Source: Cyclospora cayetanensis
Taxonomy: Eukaryota > Apicomplexa > Conoidasida > Eucoccidiorida > Eimeriidae
NCBI RefSeq assembly: GCF_002999335.1
Contig: NW_020312296.1
Span: forward strand, 1-18,025
Length of the DNA: 18,025 nt
Direction: 5' to 3'
Each line of letters begins with the position of its first letter. The first letter of the stretch is position 1. Of the stretch, positions 1 to 9,455 are shown one piece after another. The translations under genes and the position numbers were made by a program. The notes under the pieces are model-generated. The model did no database searches. It was not told the DNA's origin and saw nothing but the letters and a program-made list of their open reading frames with translations.

Positions 1-604
1 GTCCAACATAGAAACTACGGATGATGCTGGGAAACGCATCAATTCGAAAATGCACTAAGCTACCACAGACCTGCCAGCCCCTGCGTTCTGTCGTTCGTCA
101 GCATACCGGAGTACCAGTGTTTGCATTGAAGAGTGAACAGGCAGATTACACTGCTGCGCCTTTTCCCCAGGTTACAGATGATGCGCTTCTTATCCAGCGT
201 CGAGTCACGGCAGGAGTTCTTAACCACTAATGTGAGATTGAATAAGCGGTGACTTGATCCATGCCTAAATTTCGTCTGCGGTACTACCCCTTGTGGTCCC
301 CTTCACTGCTCCGCAGCCTGTATGGGAAGCGTTCCGTTGGCGTGAATCTCCCTTTCTGGCTGGCAAACAGCCTACTTCCTCTCGGACGACTTCGGTTTTT
401 CGAACCTTTTGCCCTCTTGCATGCATTTTCATTTCCGAACTATATGAAATAATTTGCTACAGAATAGGAGCAGCTGCGTTATTGGGGGCCCTATCGGGAT
501 GCCTGAAAGCAGGGTTTCTTCTGGCTTTCGTTTTGCAATTACCCAGGATTGTAGAGTAGGCCTGTTCACAACTCCCCAAACTCCATAAACTCTACGTCCG
601 ATAA

Positions 605-637
605 AACTCCTACATTTCAGTCAAAGGTGTAGGAGTT
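605..637. repeat. Perfect 10-bp inverted repeat (hairpin)
   Basis: AACTCCTACA at 605-614 is exactly complementary to TGTAGGAGTT at 628-637, with a 13-nt spacer. The flank just upstream (about 573-610) repeats the shorter unit AACTCC or AAACTCC several times, so the left arm is one copy of a local repeat. As RNA it would form a stem-loop. No gene abuts it closely enough to assign a role such as a 3' end signal. Confidence 0.55.
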
Positions 638-740
638 GTGCTGCTTTGTCCAGCATACCTCAATCAGTCCTTCATTTGATATAACCCCACCAGTGGGCTG
701 TTTAACCGCTAAGTATTTGCCCACCGTCCTACCACTTTAA

Positions 741-1322
741 ATGACACTACTGGTAGACCTGAGGTATACCCTGGATAAAGAAGCTGTTCGTATATCTTGT
801 GAGTGTGGCTATTCATATGTCCGTATTCCTTTATATACTGGTAGATTGTTCTGCATCAGCTTTCTCAGCTCTCCGAAGCCTTGCGTATGTTTTACTCTCC
901 TCAAAGTAACGATTGTTCAGGGCTCATACAGAAGCCTGAGTTCTACTAATAGGTGCAATCAAGTGTTTTCCTCTGTTTGGGAAAAAATTATGATTGAAGT
1001 GTTTCTCCATGCAGCAAACAAGCCGCAGGGAGAACTGACCAAGTTTTTCTTGTCCACCGGGTACGAAACGAGGTACATCACCAACCTGACTGAAGAAATC
1101 TTCCAGTATTGCCCACCCGAATGTTCGTCGTACTTTTCTGGGAATGGCCTAATTAACAGGGCCATAATCATCCGATCGGCTTACACAGCGTCGTGGTTAC
1201 CATGTGAAGAGCTGATGGGTCCACATCAGGTTTCAGGCCGGCGTCTACCCTCCCAACAGGCGCTGTGGCAAGTTACCGCCCATGACCATTGTCTGCCTTT
1301 TCCCCTGAATTTGTTGTCATAA
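741..1322 (+). CDS. Doubtful hypothetical ORF, 193 aa
   Basis: This is an uninterrupted frame from ATG at 741 to the stop ending at 1322. I do not recognise the product. There is no signal peptide, clear domain or low-complexity run, and Cys, Phe, Tyr and Leu are scattered as in a chance translation. A frame this long is unusual by chance but not impossible when six frames of 18 kb are searched. The composition lacks the Gln-, Ser- and Ala-rich character of the better-supported genes here. The first part of the frame contains AT-rich stretches. It could be a real small gene, a single exon, or chance; I lean to chance. Confidence 0.18.
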   Translation: MTLLVDLRYTLDKEAVRISCECGYSYVRIPLYTGRLFCISFLSSPKPCVCFTLLKVTIVQGSYRSLSSTNRCNQVFSSVWEKIMIEVFLHAANKPQGELTKFFLSTGYETRYITNLTEEIFQYCPPECSSYFSGNGLINRAIIIRSAYTASWLPCEELMGPHQVSGRRLPSQQALWQVTAHDHCLPFPLNLLS

Positions 1323-2955
1323 AAAGGGTAGATTGCTGAATTACCAAATGATCTGCTCAAAATCAAGCAGGCGTCTTAGGGAAACCCGACAATCCACTCC
1401 ATCCACAGTCGATAGCTAGGTGGGGAATTGTTGTGTCGAAGCATGCGGGCCTACCAATTCAACGCTCCATCTGCTGTTGCACGACACTTAGCTCCAGACT
1501 AAAGACGACCTTTCGAAAAGCCGTTCAGTGCTTTCCTAAGGACATTGCGCCTTTTCCTGCCCGTGTGAGTCCGATTTTCGGCACATGAGTGGAGACGGAT
1601 AGCTGGGATACGCGTAGCAACACCCCCTAGGCACTCCTATAACTCACGGTTGCTTACAGACAGCATCTAGCGCACAGCCACACAACGCTGCTAACAAACG
1701 TATAGCGAAAATAAGATGTACGAATACACAACTTCTGGAAATTCTTTTCGCTACATGGCCACGGAAGGACGAGGGGCTAGTAGGTGCAAACATTCTCACT
1801 AAGTTGCACAGATGAAGAGAATGAAATCCATTGCCACACTGTTATTGACAGAGAGGTGTAGTAGCTTCTAAAAATTGCACGATCTGATAACGCACGAACT
1901 GAATGGACTGCCCACAAACGCGCCTGGTCAAGGGGTTCACCAGGAACCACAAATACTGGGATTGCTACAGAACAGTATAAACTATTCACAAAAATATGAG
2001 AAGCAACGTAAATTGAGAGTCACTTCAATTCAGGCAACTCCAGTCCGTTTTTCATCTCCGTAGAATCAAGGACAGGAAGGGATCTGCCAGTCGGGTAACG
2101 ATACGTGCATAAATAGGGCTTTCTAGATAGAAAATGTAAATCCAGACATTTTTATAGATGTTCGCTGTTAAATGTCTGTTTAAGTGACGGTGAGCTTCTG
2201 AGTGTCTATGGAAAACATTGCGTTGCTATTGTCTCACACAGTACGAGCATCCACCTATGCAGAAGCGCCTTTTCCCCTTAGTTGCTGCCTGTCTTGAACG
2301 CACTATGGGATGTCCTTCAACCCGTTTACTGGTTAGTGTTACTCTACTGGTGGAATGTTTTCTGATGCGGCCCAAGTCACTTTTGTTGTACCACATCGAG
2401 TAGCTGAATATTTCCACCAGCTATCGGCTTTTGCTGCTGGACAGGTTCCGACAGCAGCGTTCCTCCGCAGCGGTGCAGCTCTATATAAGCATAGTAACAC
2501 CCTCCGTAGTAGCTAACTTTAGTAGAGCACAGCCTTCCGACTGGACCCCTGACCTCAACCAGTCCACGAGTAGTACCCTCTCTAGGTCCTTCGTGGAAAG
2601 ACAACTCCATACTCAAGATGAGCAAAATAGAAATTCGTTTGGTGTTTCTGAGAATATTTTCTCCTTCCCCTGCCAGTGGCGCTACGAGTTACCGACACGA
2701 GGGGTGAGCGGGTGAGAGGGTAAGCTTGGATGTACCGTGCAAGCACTCGACGCATTTCCAACTCGTTGCAGATATCATGTAGTGCACAAGCCCACAGCAT
2801 CGCATCTTCCTGTATCGATCAAACAGCACTCTGCTATAAATAGGATGTTCGGACACGCAGACCAAGTTGTCTATTCTTTTTAAATTCTTTATCAAAATAA
2901 CTGGTGTGGTAGAAAATGTTTAAGTGCAGCTTAGCCCACTACTCCTTCCAGTACC

Positions 2956-3527
2956 ATGTCGTTGTATATGCGTCTCCTGCCCTGTAGCCGGAAAGTAGCC
3001 CTCCGTGGGGCGTGTGGAGAGACAGCGTGGCATCCGAAAGAGGGCGAGACACACGAGGACATCAGTGGAAAAGGGGTTGTGAGAGGGCCCCGTCCGCGCA
3101 TACTAGCTGCAGTTACACTTTATGAGTCCCCACAGCTAGCATGCTTCATTCTGGCCCAAGCAAGACCAGGGCTTTTTGACCCTGCATGCCAGTTCTCTCC
3201 CGTGGAAATAGAGGCCCCATCATCAGTCAGCATGAAGTGAGGGAATAGCGGGGATGTTTGGGGCGCTGGCGACTGCCGATGGCTGCTTCCTGGTTTGGGG
3301 CTTGATGGGGCCGGATCCCATGCGGCGCTCCGGCCTGTTGCATGTGTATCTCTCTTTAAGCTCCTTTTAGGTTCGTTCTCGTTTAGAATCCCCTTTGCAT
3401 TAGGAGTGAAAGAGGATACTGGCCCTGCCTGCAAGAGACACCCCAAAGCCACCTCCAGTACACAGAGCGCCCTTCCTGCCTAGGAATCCGGGTGTCTCTC
3501 CTCCTGTTTCGTAGTATTTTCACGCAA
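2956..3527 (+). promoter_or_regulatory. Presumed promoter/5' UTR region of SCS-beta
   Basis: This segment precedes the SCS-beta start codon and is more GC-rich than the DNA to its left. It contains the palindrome AGCATGCT at 3138-3145 and TGCATGC at 3183-3189. GCATGC-core sites are known targets of some ApiAP2 transcription factors and are enriched in apicomplexan promoters. No transcription start can be read from the sequence. An ATG frame at 2956-3240 (94 codons) and an open minus frame at 3120-3452 overlap here; neither resembles a known protein, and I treat both as chance or, for the first, a possible upstream ORF. Confidence 0.3.
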
Positions 3528-5736
3528 ATGCAGCCACTTATCCGTCTGGTTGGTGGTGGCGGGTCCTTTTTGAGGGCCCGCCGCTGGGGATCCCCTTCCT
3601 TGGGGGCCCTAGGCGCAGGCCACCGGGCAGCTGGGGTGTGTCTGCAGCAGCAGCGGTACCTGAATCTTCACGAGTATCAATCAATGCATTTGCTGCAGCA
3701 GTTCCAGATCCAAACTCCATCCTTCAGCGCTGCACATACACCGGAAGAAGTATTTGCCGCGGCTGAGCAACTGCAGCAGCAAAACCCGGGGCGTCCGGTA
3801 ATCGTGAAGGCTCAAGTGTTGGCGGGGGGCCGAGGCTTGGGTCACTTCGCGGAGAATGGCTTTAAGGGCGGAGTGCACAGCTGTCAGACGGCAGAGGACG
3901 CCAAAGAGGTCGCTAAGAACATGCTGGGCCATACGCTCGTTACAAAACAAACTGGGGCCACAGGGAAGCCCTGCAACGTGGTTCTGGTCTGTGAGCAGTT
4001 CAAGGTGAAGCGCGAAATGTACCTGGCTATGCTTCTTGACAGAACGTCTGGGGGTCCCATGCTAATTGGCAGGTGAGACGAGGTTACTGCAAGGAGCGCG
4101 TATGGACTGCATGCATTGGGTTTGACCGTTTGATTGCGCGAAAGGCTCCCCCTAAGCTCGAAAATCCAGTTTGAAAGCCTGATTTCCTTCGTCTTGCAAA
4201 CAAAAGAGCTGTTTGGATGGTGCTCTTGGCTTGGCTCTTTGTGGCTCCTGTGTAGCTCCATTGGCGGCACAAGCATTGAAGACATTGCAAAGGAGCATCC
4301 GGAGGCGATCATCAAGATGCCAATAGATCTCGTCAAAGGCAAGCGCACATACACACGCCGCTTCTCTCCTGCTCTTGAGTCGTCCTGCTCTGTTATTCCC
4401 GCCTCTCTCCCCTTCCGCTGAGCTTCACCTCGCGTTGCCTCCCCTACACCCATTGACTGTGCCTCTAATGGTTCCGATATATAAGCGCGTCATCTATCAC
4501 CTCGCCCCTCTATGCTTGCGTTCCTCCACTTCTCAATGCATCAGCGCCTGCGTCAGCTTGTTGCAAATCATTATTTTGTCTCTTCTTATCAGGCATAGAT
4601 TATGCGGCCCTGGCGCGCTTCGTTGATTCGATGGGTCTCACCTCCGAATCTCAGCGTGAGGAACTATATTCTCTAGTGCGTGGTCTCCACGCCTTGTTTG
4701 CTGCGAAGGACTGTCTCCTCGTGGAAGTCAACCCCCTTGTGGAAACTGAGGAAGGCTCTTTGAGGGTTGCGGACGCAAAGCTCAACTTTGATGACAATGC
4801 ACAGTTCCGGCAAAAGGCGCTTTTTGAGCAGCGAGACACATCGCAAGAGAACTCAGGTGAACTTGAAGCAGAAAAGTACAATTTGAATTACATCAAGCTT
4901 GACGGACAGATAGGGTGCATGGTGAATGGTGCCGGTCTAGCGATGGCTACTATGGATCTTATCCAGCTAAAGGGGGGATCGCCTGCCAACTTCTTGGATG
5001 TGGGCGGTAGCGCGGAGGAGCAACAGATCGTTCAGGCCCTGAATATTATTCAAAACGACCCTGATGCTAAAGCGGTGCTGGTCAACATCTTTGGCGGCAT
5101 CATGCGATGCGACATTATCGCACAAGGTCTCATCAAAGCCATCAAACATCTCGGATTCACGAAGCCTCTGGTGGTCCGTATGGCTGCTGCTGTTGTTCCT
5201 GCTGCGTAGTGTAGGTTACTTGTTTTGTATGTGTTGCCTTTCGGGGGGATGTGATATTGTTTTCGCTTTGCATATGAATGAGAGAGGCTACTCGGAGAGG
5301 CGATGGTTCCTGTGGCTTCAGGATCATAAAGCATACCTGCACTTTATTCGTTTTCCATCTAGCGCCTACAGCTTATCTATTTGTGCGTGAATGTGAAGGG
5401 CTTGCATACTTACGTGAATTTGCGTTGCAGTGTCTATTACATTTTTGGTGTACACCCTTGCGCAGCCGTTAGCTCCTGTCCTCTTCTCCATGCATCGCTC
5501 TCTGTGCTGTTGTTGCCTCCTCCTCTCCACCGTCTCCATCTTTCAAATGACTTCCGGTGCGCGTGCATCTTGCGTCTTCTCAGATTAGGCTTGAAGGAAC
5601 TAATAAGGCGCAAGCCGAAGAGCTGCTACGCGGCGCCCTGCAGGACCCTGAGGCGAAGGGCCTACAGGTAGAGGCGGTGAACGACTTTGATGGCGCAGCT
5701 GAGCGGGCAGTCCAGCTCGCAAGAGAGCTCCAGTAG
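3528..5736 (+). CDS. Succinyl-CoA synthetase (succinate-CoA ligase) beta subunit, mitochondrial
   Basis: This subunit pairs with the alpha subunit in the mitochondrial matrix to convert succinyl-CoA, NDP and phosphate to succinate, NTP and CoA in the TCA cycle. Exons are 3528-4072, 4256-4338, 4593-5173 and 5584-5736, giving 453 residues. The start is the ATG at 3528; the frame is open upstream from a GTG but has no other ATG nearby. Residues 1-43 are Arg- and Gly-rich with almost no acid, fitting a mitochondrial targeting peptide, and the mature protein begins near RYLNLHEYQS. The ATP-grasp domain shows KAQVLAGGRG at 94-103. Asn256 (in EVNP) and Asp270 correspond to the known Mg-nucleotide ligands. 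The CoA-ligase domain (about 310-450) has KLDGQIGCMVNGAGLAM, GGSPANFLDVGG at 337-348 and NIFGGI at 374-379. Without the leader, the length is close to the roughly 390 residues usual for the family. Intron 1 (4073-4255) is GTGAGA...TAG, phase 2. Intron 2 is GC-AG. The exon 3/4 junction is slightly uncertain. ATP versus GTP specificity cannot be decided by eye. Confidence 0.95.
4339..4592 (+). other. GC-AG intron (intron 2 of SCS-beta)
   Basis: The exon ends GTC AAA G at 4338, followed by GCAAGC; the acceptor is TTATCAG at 4586-4592. Joining them gives MPIDLVKG then IDYAALARF, which matches the conserved course of the beta subunit. No GT nearby restores the frame: the GT at 4332 leads to an immediate stop, and the next GT, near 4378, would insert about a dozen non-conserved residues. 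AAAG|GCAAGC is also close to the consensus known for GC-type donors (AG|GCAAGT). Length is 254 bp. Confidence 0.85.
5174..5583 (+). other. SCS-beta intron 3 with a non-consensus donor
   Basis: The acceptor TCTCAG ends at 5583 and is followed in frame by ATT AGG CTT GAA GGA, giving the family motif IRLEGTN. The donor must be phase 0. GTG|GTCCGT at 5174 gives KPLVIRLEGTN, the same spacing from Pro to Arg as in homologues. CTG|GTGGTC at 5171 would delete one residue. The best-looking donor, CC|GTATGG at 5177, is phase 1 and gives a stop or the wrong frame with the available acceptors. The boundary at 5174 is inferred from protein conservation. Length is 410 bp. Confidence 0.6.
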
Positions 5737-8006
5737 ATCCAGCATAGACCCTCTGAAGACGGTGTCACAGATTTAATTCAGCCATGAACACAGGAGTAGC
5801 CAAGGGAGAGACATAATACGAATCGAAAACGTTTTCCCTGCAGGCGTCTTGCTATTGCTGGCACTGCTGCTGCTGGGAAAGAAGATGAGGCCTCTTGACT
5901 GCCTTCATGGTCCTTTAGCGTAGCGGCGTTTAAGTGCTTTCTCAAGAGGAGCCTTACACTCTACTCCAAGGTGCAGCAAAAGGGGCAGCAGCAGTAGTAG
6001 CAGTACTTATTGGCCTGATGCATGGCTTCATCTGCTGGTGCTGTGCTTGTCACCTAGACGTCATTCTATTTCTGTGGCTTTTTAAGTGCTGCTTTATCAG
6101 CAACGGACCATATGGGCTCTCTCTGCAGCCCTTAACTGTCTCGTTTGTGATCAATCCAAGCTGCGGGGCAGCCCCACCGACCTGCCTCTGTTGAGGCTAG
6201 CTATCTCTAGAGCGCCAAATAAATAGCGAAGACGCCGTAGAAGTTGCACTTCTGCTCAGAACCGTATGACCAGAAATGAATGTCAACGGGACCACTGGAA
6301 TCAAAACTCCTACGAGGAGCCCTTTCTTCCAGTTGTACTCAGTTGACACGCTTACTCGTAATGGCTGGCTCTTCTAGTGCCTCAGCTAGGCGCAACCTCC
6401 CATTTCCGTGGACCAGTTGCATTCACATACAAACGTCACTTTCTAGAAAGTTACAAACACCTTGGACGGTTTCCAACAGGGGTGGGGTGCTCTTGCACGT
6501 AGTAGTAGCAAGTTGACACAGCAGGCCAGCTGCGGGAACTGGCTGGACGCGGCTGCAGGAAATGGTTTTAATCAAAGAGAGGAAAAAGCTCTCTGCCGAC
6601 AGCCTTATACGAAGGCTTCGGTCGTAGAAGTAATTGCACAGGTGAAATATTGTAGATGCCGGCGTGGGGCCCAGAAATGCTAGCTAAAGGCTGAAGGCCA
6701 ATGCCTCGCATCTCACTGTAGCTAGGGATCACTTAGATGCATCTGATTAAGGAGAAGAGTCTGAAGCGGAATCTCTGGAGGCAACTTCTTATCGTATGTA
6801 GCTTTCTGTCCGTTCGATCTCCTGCATTCTAGGGATAATCCGGACTGGTTGCGCTTGGCGCCCTTGACGTGGGGTCCTCATCCGCCGTAATTAGAGCTCC
6901 TAAGACAGTATTGGTCAGTGAAGATTCAACCGACTGGTAGCAGCTGCTCTGCATCACCTCTATCCAACAAGGATGCTCTGCCCCCACATTATCGCGGCTA
7001 GCCAAGTAGTTGAGTTCCTGCGCTGCACGCCCTCGAAGCGCCAAAAAATTCAATTGCACGTGATGTAGTGCAAAAACTCTTGTAATGCCTTTTAAAAGCA
7101 ATCACTTTCGATGGGCCATGCCAGCCTTTGTGTGGCTTTGGACGGAGTGAGACCAGTGGACAAGCCAGTGGAATGCTTGGTAGCACCTTCGGGGCCCCTA
7201 GGCTTGTTATTGGTAGCAGATGCACCTGAAAGTTTTTCTTTTGCATTAAAACACAAAGTCTATACTACATGTGGCCGTGGGGTGTCGAGAAAGAAGCTTT
7301 TTAATTCAGGAGCTCGGTGTTATGCTACGCCGCTGGTCAGAGACATTTAGGCCCAGGTGCATATACAGATCTAAAGGGATTGCAAATCTCCTTGCCGTTG
7401 ATCGTCTAGTTGTATTTTTCGGTGTAACTCAAATTGCTAAGGGCTATTCTGGCTTGTAGTTGCCTTTTTATGTGCTGCACTCTGCCCCGTCCGTAGTTTT
7501 GCAGACACGGCTGTCGGCAGCAGGCTGTCCAGCCCAGCGTGCCGACCGAGCTTGCCTAGGCTGCGCGTGATTTCCGCGAAGGCAGCAAAAGGCAACTGAC
7601 AGCACTGGAATTTCCATCCCATCTATATCGGATAGCTTTTTAAAAAAGTAGTTATCAATTATCCTCTCGTTCCATTCTTTCCCTCTCCACTCCGTGACGG
7701 ATTGTCGCCTGGACTTGTAGCGATGGTCTTCGGCCCTTTCGCTCCCGGTGCTCTCTTTGTTGATCGCACTGCCACAGCATCATTTATGTTAGTCTCTCTC
7801 ATTGAATTCGGCCTGTGCAGCCATACCGTGTAAACCCTCAGCAGCCGCGGAACAAATCTGCTTGCTGCTGCACTGGAGCATACCGCAGCTCCTTAGAGGT
7901 ATTAGCTCCTGCACGGGACACCTTAGCCTTTCATAGTGTTTAACTCTCCATCTGTTCGTTATTCTGTTGCCATCGTCCCCTCTCACGTCGATTCTTCTCA
8001 GCAAGG
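5737..8006. other. Intergenic region, including the SCS-beta 3' flank
   Basis: This holds no recognisable gene. It begins with the presumed 3' UTR of SCS-beta. Small CAG/CTG and GTA clusters lie near 5863-5876 and 5968-6006. Open frames up to about 90 codons occur on both strands (for example an ATG frame at 7111-7350 +), but they overlap one another, lack domains and show no supporting splice pattern. The last few hundred bases before 8007 are pyrimidine-rich and presumably contain the promoter of the next gene, without an identifiable motif. Confidence 0.5.
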
Positions 8007-9455
8007 ATGCCGTACAGCAGCTTTCGAGGCTTCACGGGACCCTTCCAGAACTACGCGAACCCAGACACACCAATACGCTCGCACGAACGGATACAAGCAG
8101 GATTGTGCCTATTTTCTAGAGCGTATACACAGCTCCACTGGTGCGCAGAAACATTGTCTTTAACTGAAAAAGAAGTGGTGCCTACCAGTGAGCGAGCGTC
8201 TATTCTCTCCAAGATAAACAGCGTTTCCGAACTGAATCCCAATGTTTCGCATGATATAACTTGGCCACTAGGGTTCCTACTTCCTATCCCTTCACTTCCA
8301 AATTTTTTTTCCACAACTCTTCGAAAGAGGCTGTAGCCTCTATCTTTCTTTATGCCTCTACGAGTGTAGCGCCGTTTGTGAACAGTGGGGGGAAACCTTC
8401 AAGAAAATTTGCAAGATCGCGAGTTGCAACGTGCTTCTTTTGTCTCTGCAGGACACTTGCGACTTCCAACTTACCCAGCGGAGCAGTACGGACTGCCCAT
8501 GGCGCAGCAACGGCAGGTAGAGTATACGCGCGACTTGCAGTGGCAGCACCAAATGCAGCTGCCGCAGCATCAGCAATCGCAGCCGCAGAAAGGGATGGCG
8601 CCGCAGCACCAACAAGCAAGCGTAGAGCAGCGACAACCCATTTCGGTGCAACAGCAGCCACACCAGAAGGAACGACAGCTCGCGAGAATAGGACAGCCAC
8701 AATACCAGTATGCTGAAAATCGGCAGCAGGCGCTAAACTCTCACTTGTGGCAGAAACAGCAACTGCAGCCACAGCATCCACTCGAGCAGGCGGAGGGTCA
8801 GACAGTCTTGGGGGAGCTCCAGCGCATCTGGGAGAGGCCTGTGAAGAGTGTAGCCGCTCAATCAGGGGGGCTAAAGCAACAGCAGCAGAATAAGCAACAG
8901 CATAATGCGTTGCAGAAACGCCAGCAGCAATGGCACAAGCACACTCAGCAGTGGCATCACCAGTATCAAGCGGAAGGACAGCAGACTCAGCACCAACAGG
9001 AGCAGCCAAGTACGTGGTCAGAACTCCACCAACACGGCTTTCAGCAAGTTACAGCTCCTGCGGATATCACTCGGAAAGCGGCTAACCCACTCTCCAGGCA
9101 CTCTCATAATTTCCAACAGCCATCAGGCTCTCAGCAGCAACTGTATCGCTCTCTATGTCCTGCCATCGGCCCACCGCCCTACTCAACACAGCAGGACGGG
9201 CAGCGGCTCAACTGGGAAGGGCAGCAGCTTCAGCATCTAGAGGAGACGGAACAAGGGGGGCTCATGATTACAGATAGTGCAATCGGCAACAGCTTCTCCC
9301 CCACTCCAAGCTGCCAGAGCGTAGACGAGGATCAAACAGAGGAACCCTTAACGCCTTCTCGCTTCAGTCACAGGCTGCAGCGCGAATTTTACGAAAAGAT
9401 GCTCCAGTGTATTCAATCGGCTCGTGAAGGGCATAGCGGGGATTGTCAAAAATAG
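8007..9455 (+). CDS. Glutamine-rich hypothetical protein, 394 aa
   Basis: I do not recognise a family. Exon 1 is 8007-8187, starting at ATG and encoding MPYSSFRGFTGPFQNYANPD and about 40 more residues of ordinary composition. The intron 8188-8451 has donor GTGAGC and a strong pyrimidine-rich acceptor ending CTGCAG. Exon 2 is 8452-9455. The phases agree (1 to 1), giving Arg61 across the junction. Exon 2 is dominated by CAG/CAA-encoded Gln with interspersed His, Trp, Pro and Tyr up to about residue 310, then a more complex C-terminus that is Ser/Thr/acidic and ends in a basic, possibly helical stretch (RLQREFYEKMLQCIQ). There is no membrane segment. Long Gln repeats are typical of coccidian proteins and do not indicate function. 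If exon 1 is wrong, the first in-frame ATG in exon 2 is at 8499. A further coding-like tract follows the stop, so the true C-terminus may have been longer. Confidence 0.6.
8530..9240 (+). repeat. Imperfect CAG/CAA (poly-Gln) repeat region
   Basis: Interrupted CAG and CAA codons recur throughout, densest around 8530-8670 and 8870-9010. Because the repeat is stop-poor in all phases, it also keeps an Ala-rich minus-strand frame open (8350-9009). The Gln frame is preferred because it is longer, continues into complex sequence at both ends and has matching splice signals. Confidence 0.75.

Larger units (their letters stand above)
1..2955. other. Left region without a confident gene
   Basis: I see no recognisable protein family, RNA gene or mobile element here. 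Open frames are short and do not link through good splice sites. The least weak are an ATG frame at 21-230 (+), 69 residues, which could be the last exon of a gene entering from the left, and the 193-codon frame at 741-1322 listed separately. A perfect 10-bp inverted repeat lies at 605-637, and TGCATGCA occurs at 418-425. TATA-like strings (for example near 2481 and 2836) are present, but nothing around them supports a promoter call. Confidence 0.5.

Noticed and set aside
3884..4453. 189-codon minus-strand ORF across SCS-beta
   Set aside because: It lies antisense to conserved exons 1-2 and intron 1 and has no domain of its own.
8350..9009. 220-codon Ala-rich open frame on the minus strand
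   Set aside because: It is the reverse reading of the CAG repeat, which is stop-free in several phases. The plus frame is longer, continues into complex sequence and has matching splice sites.
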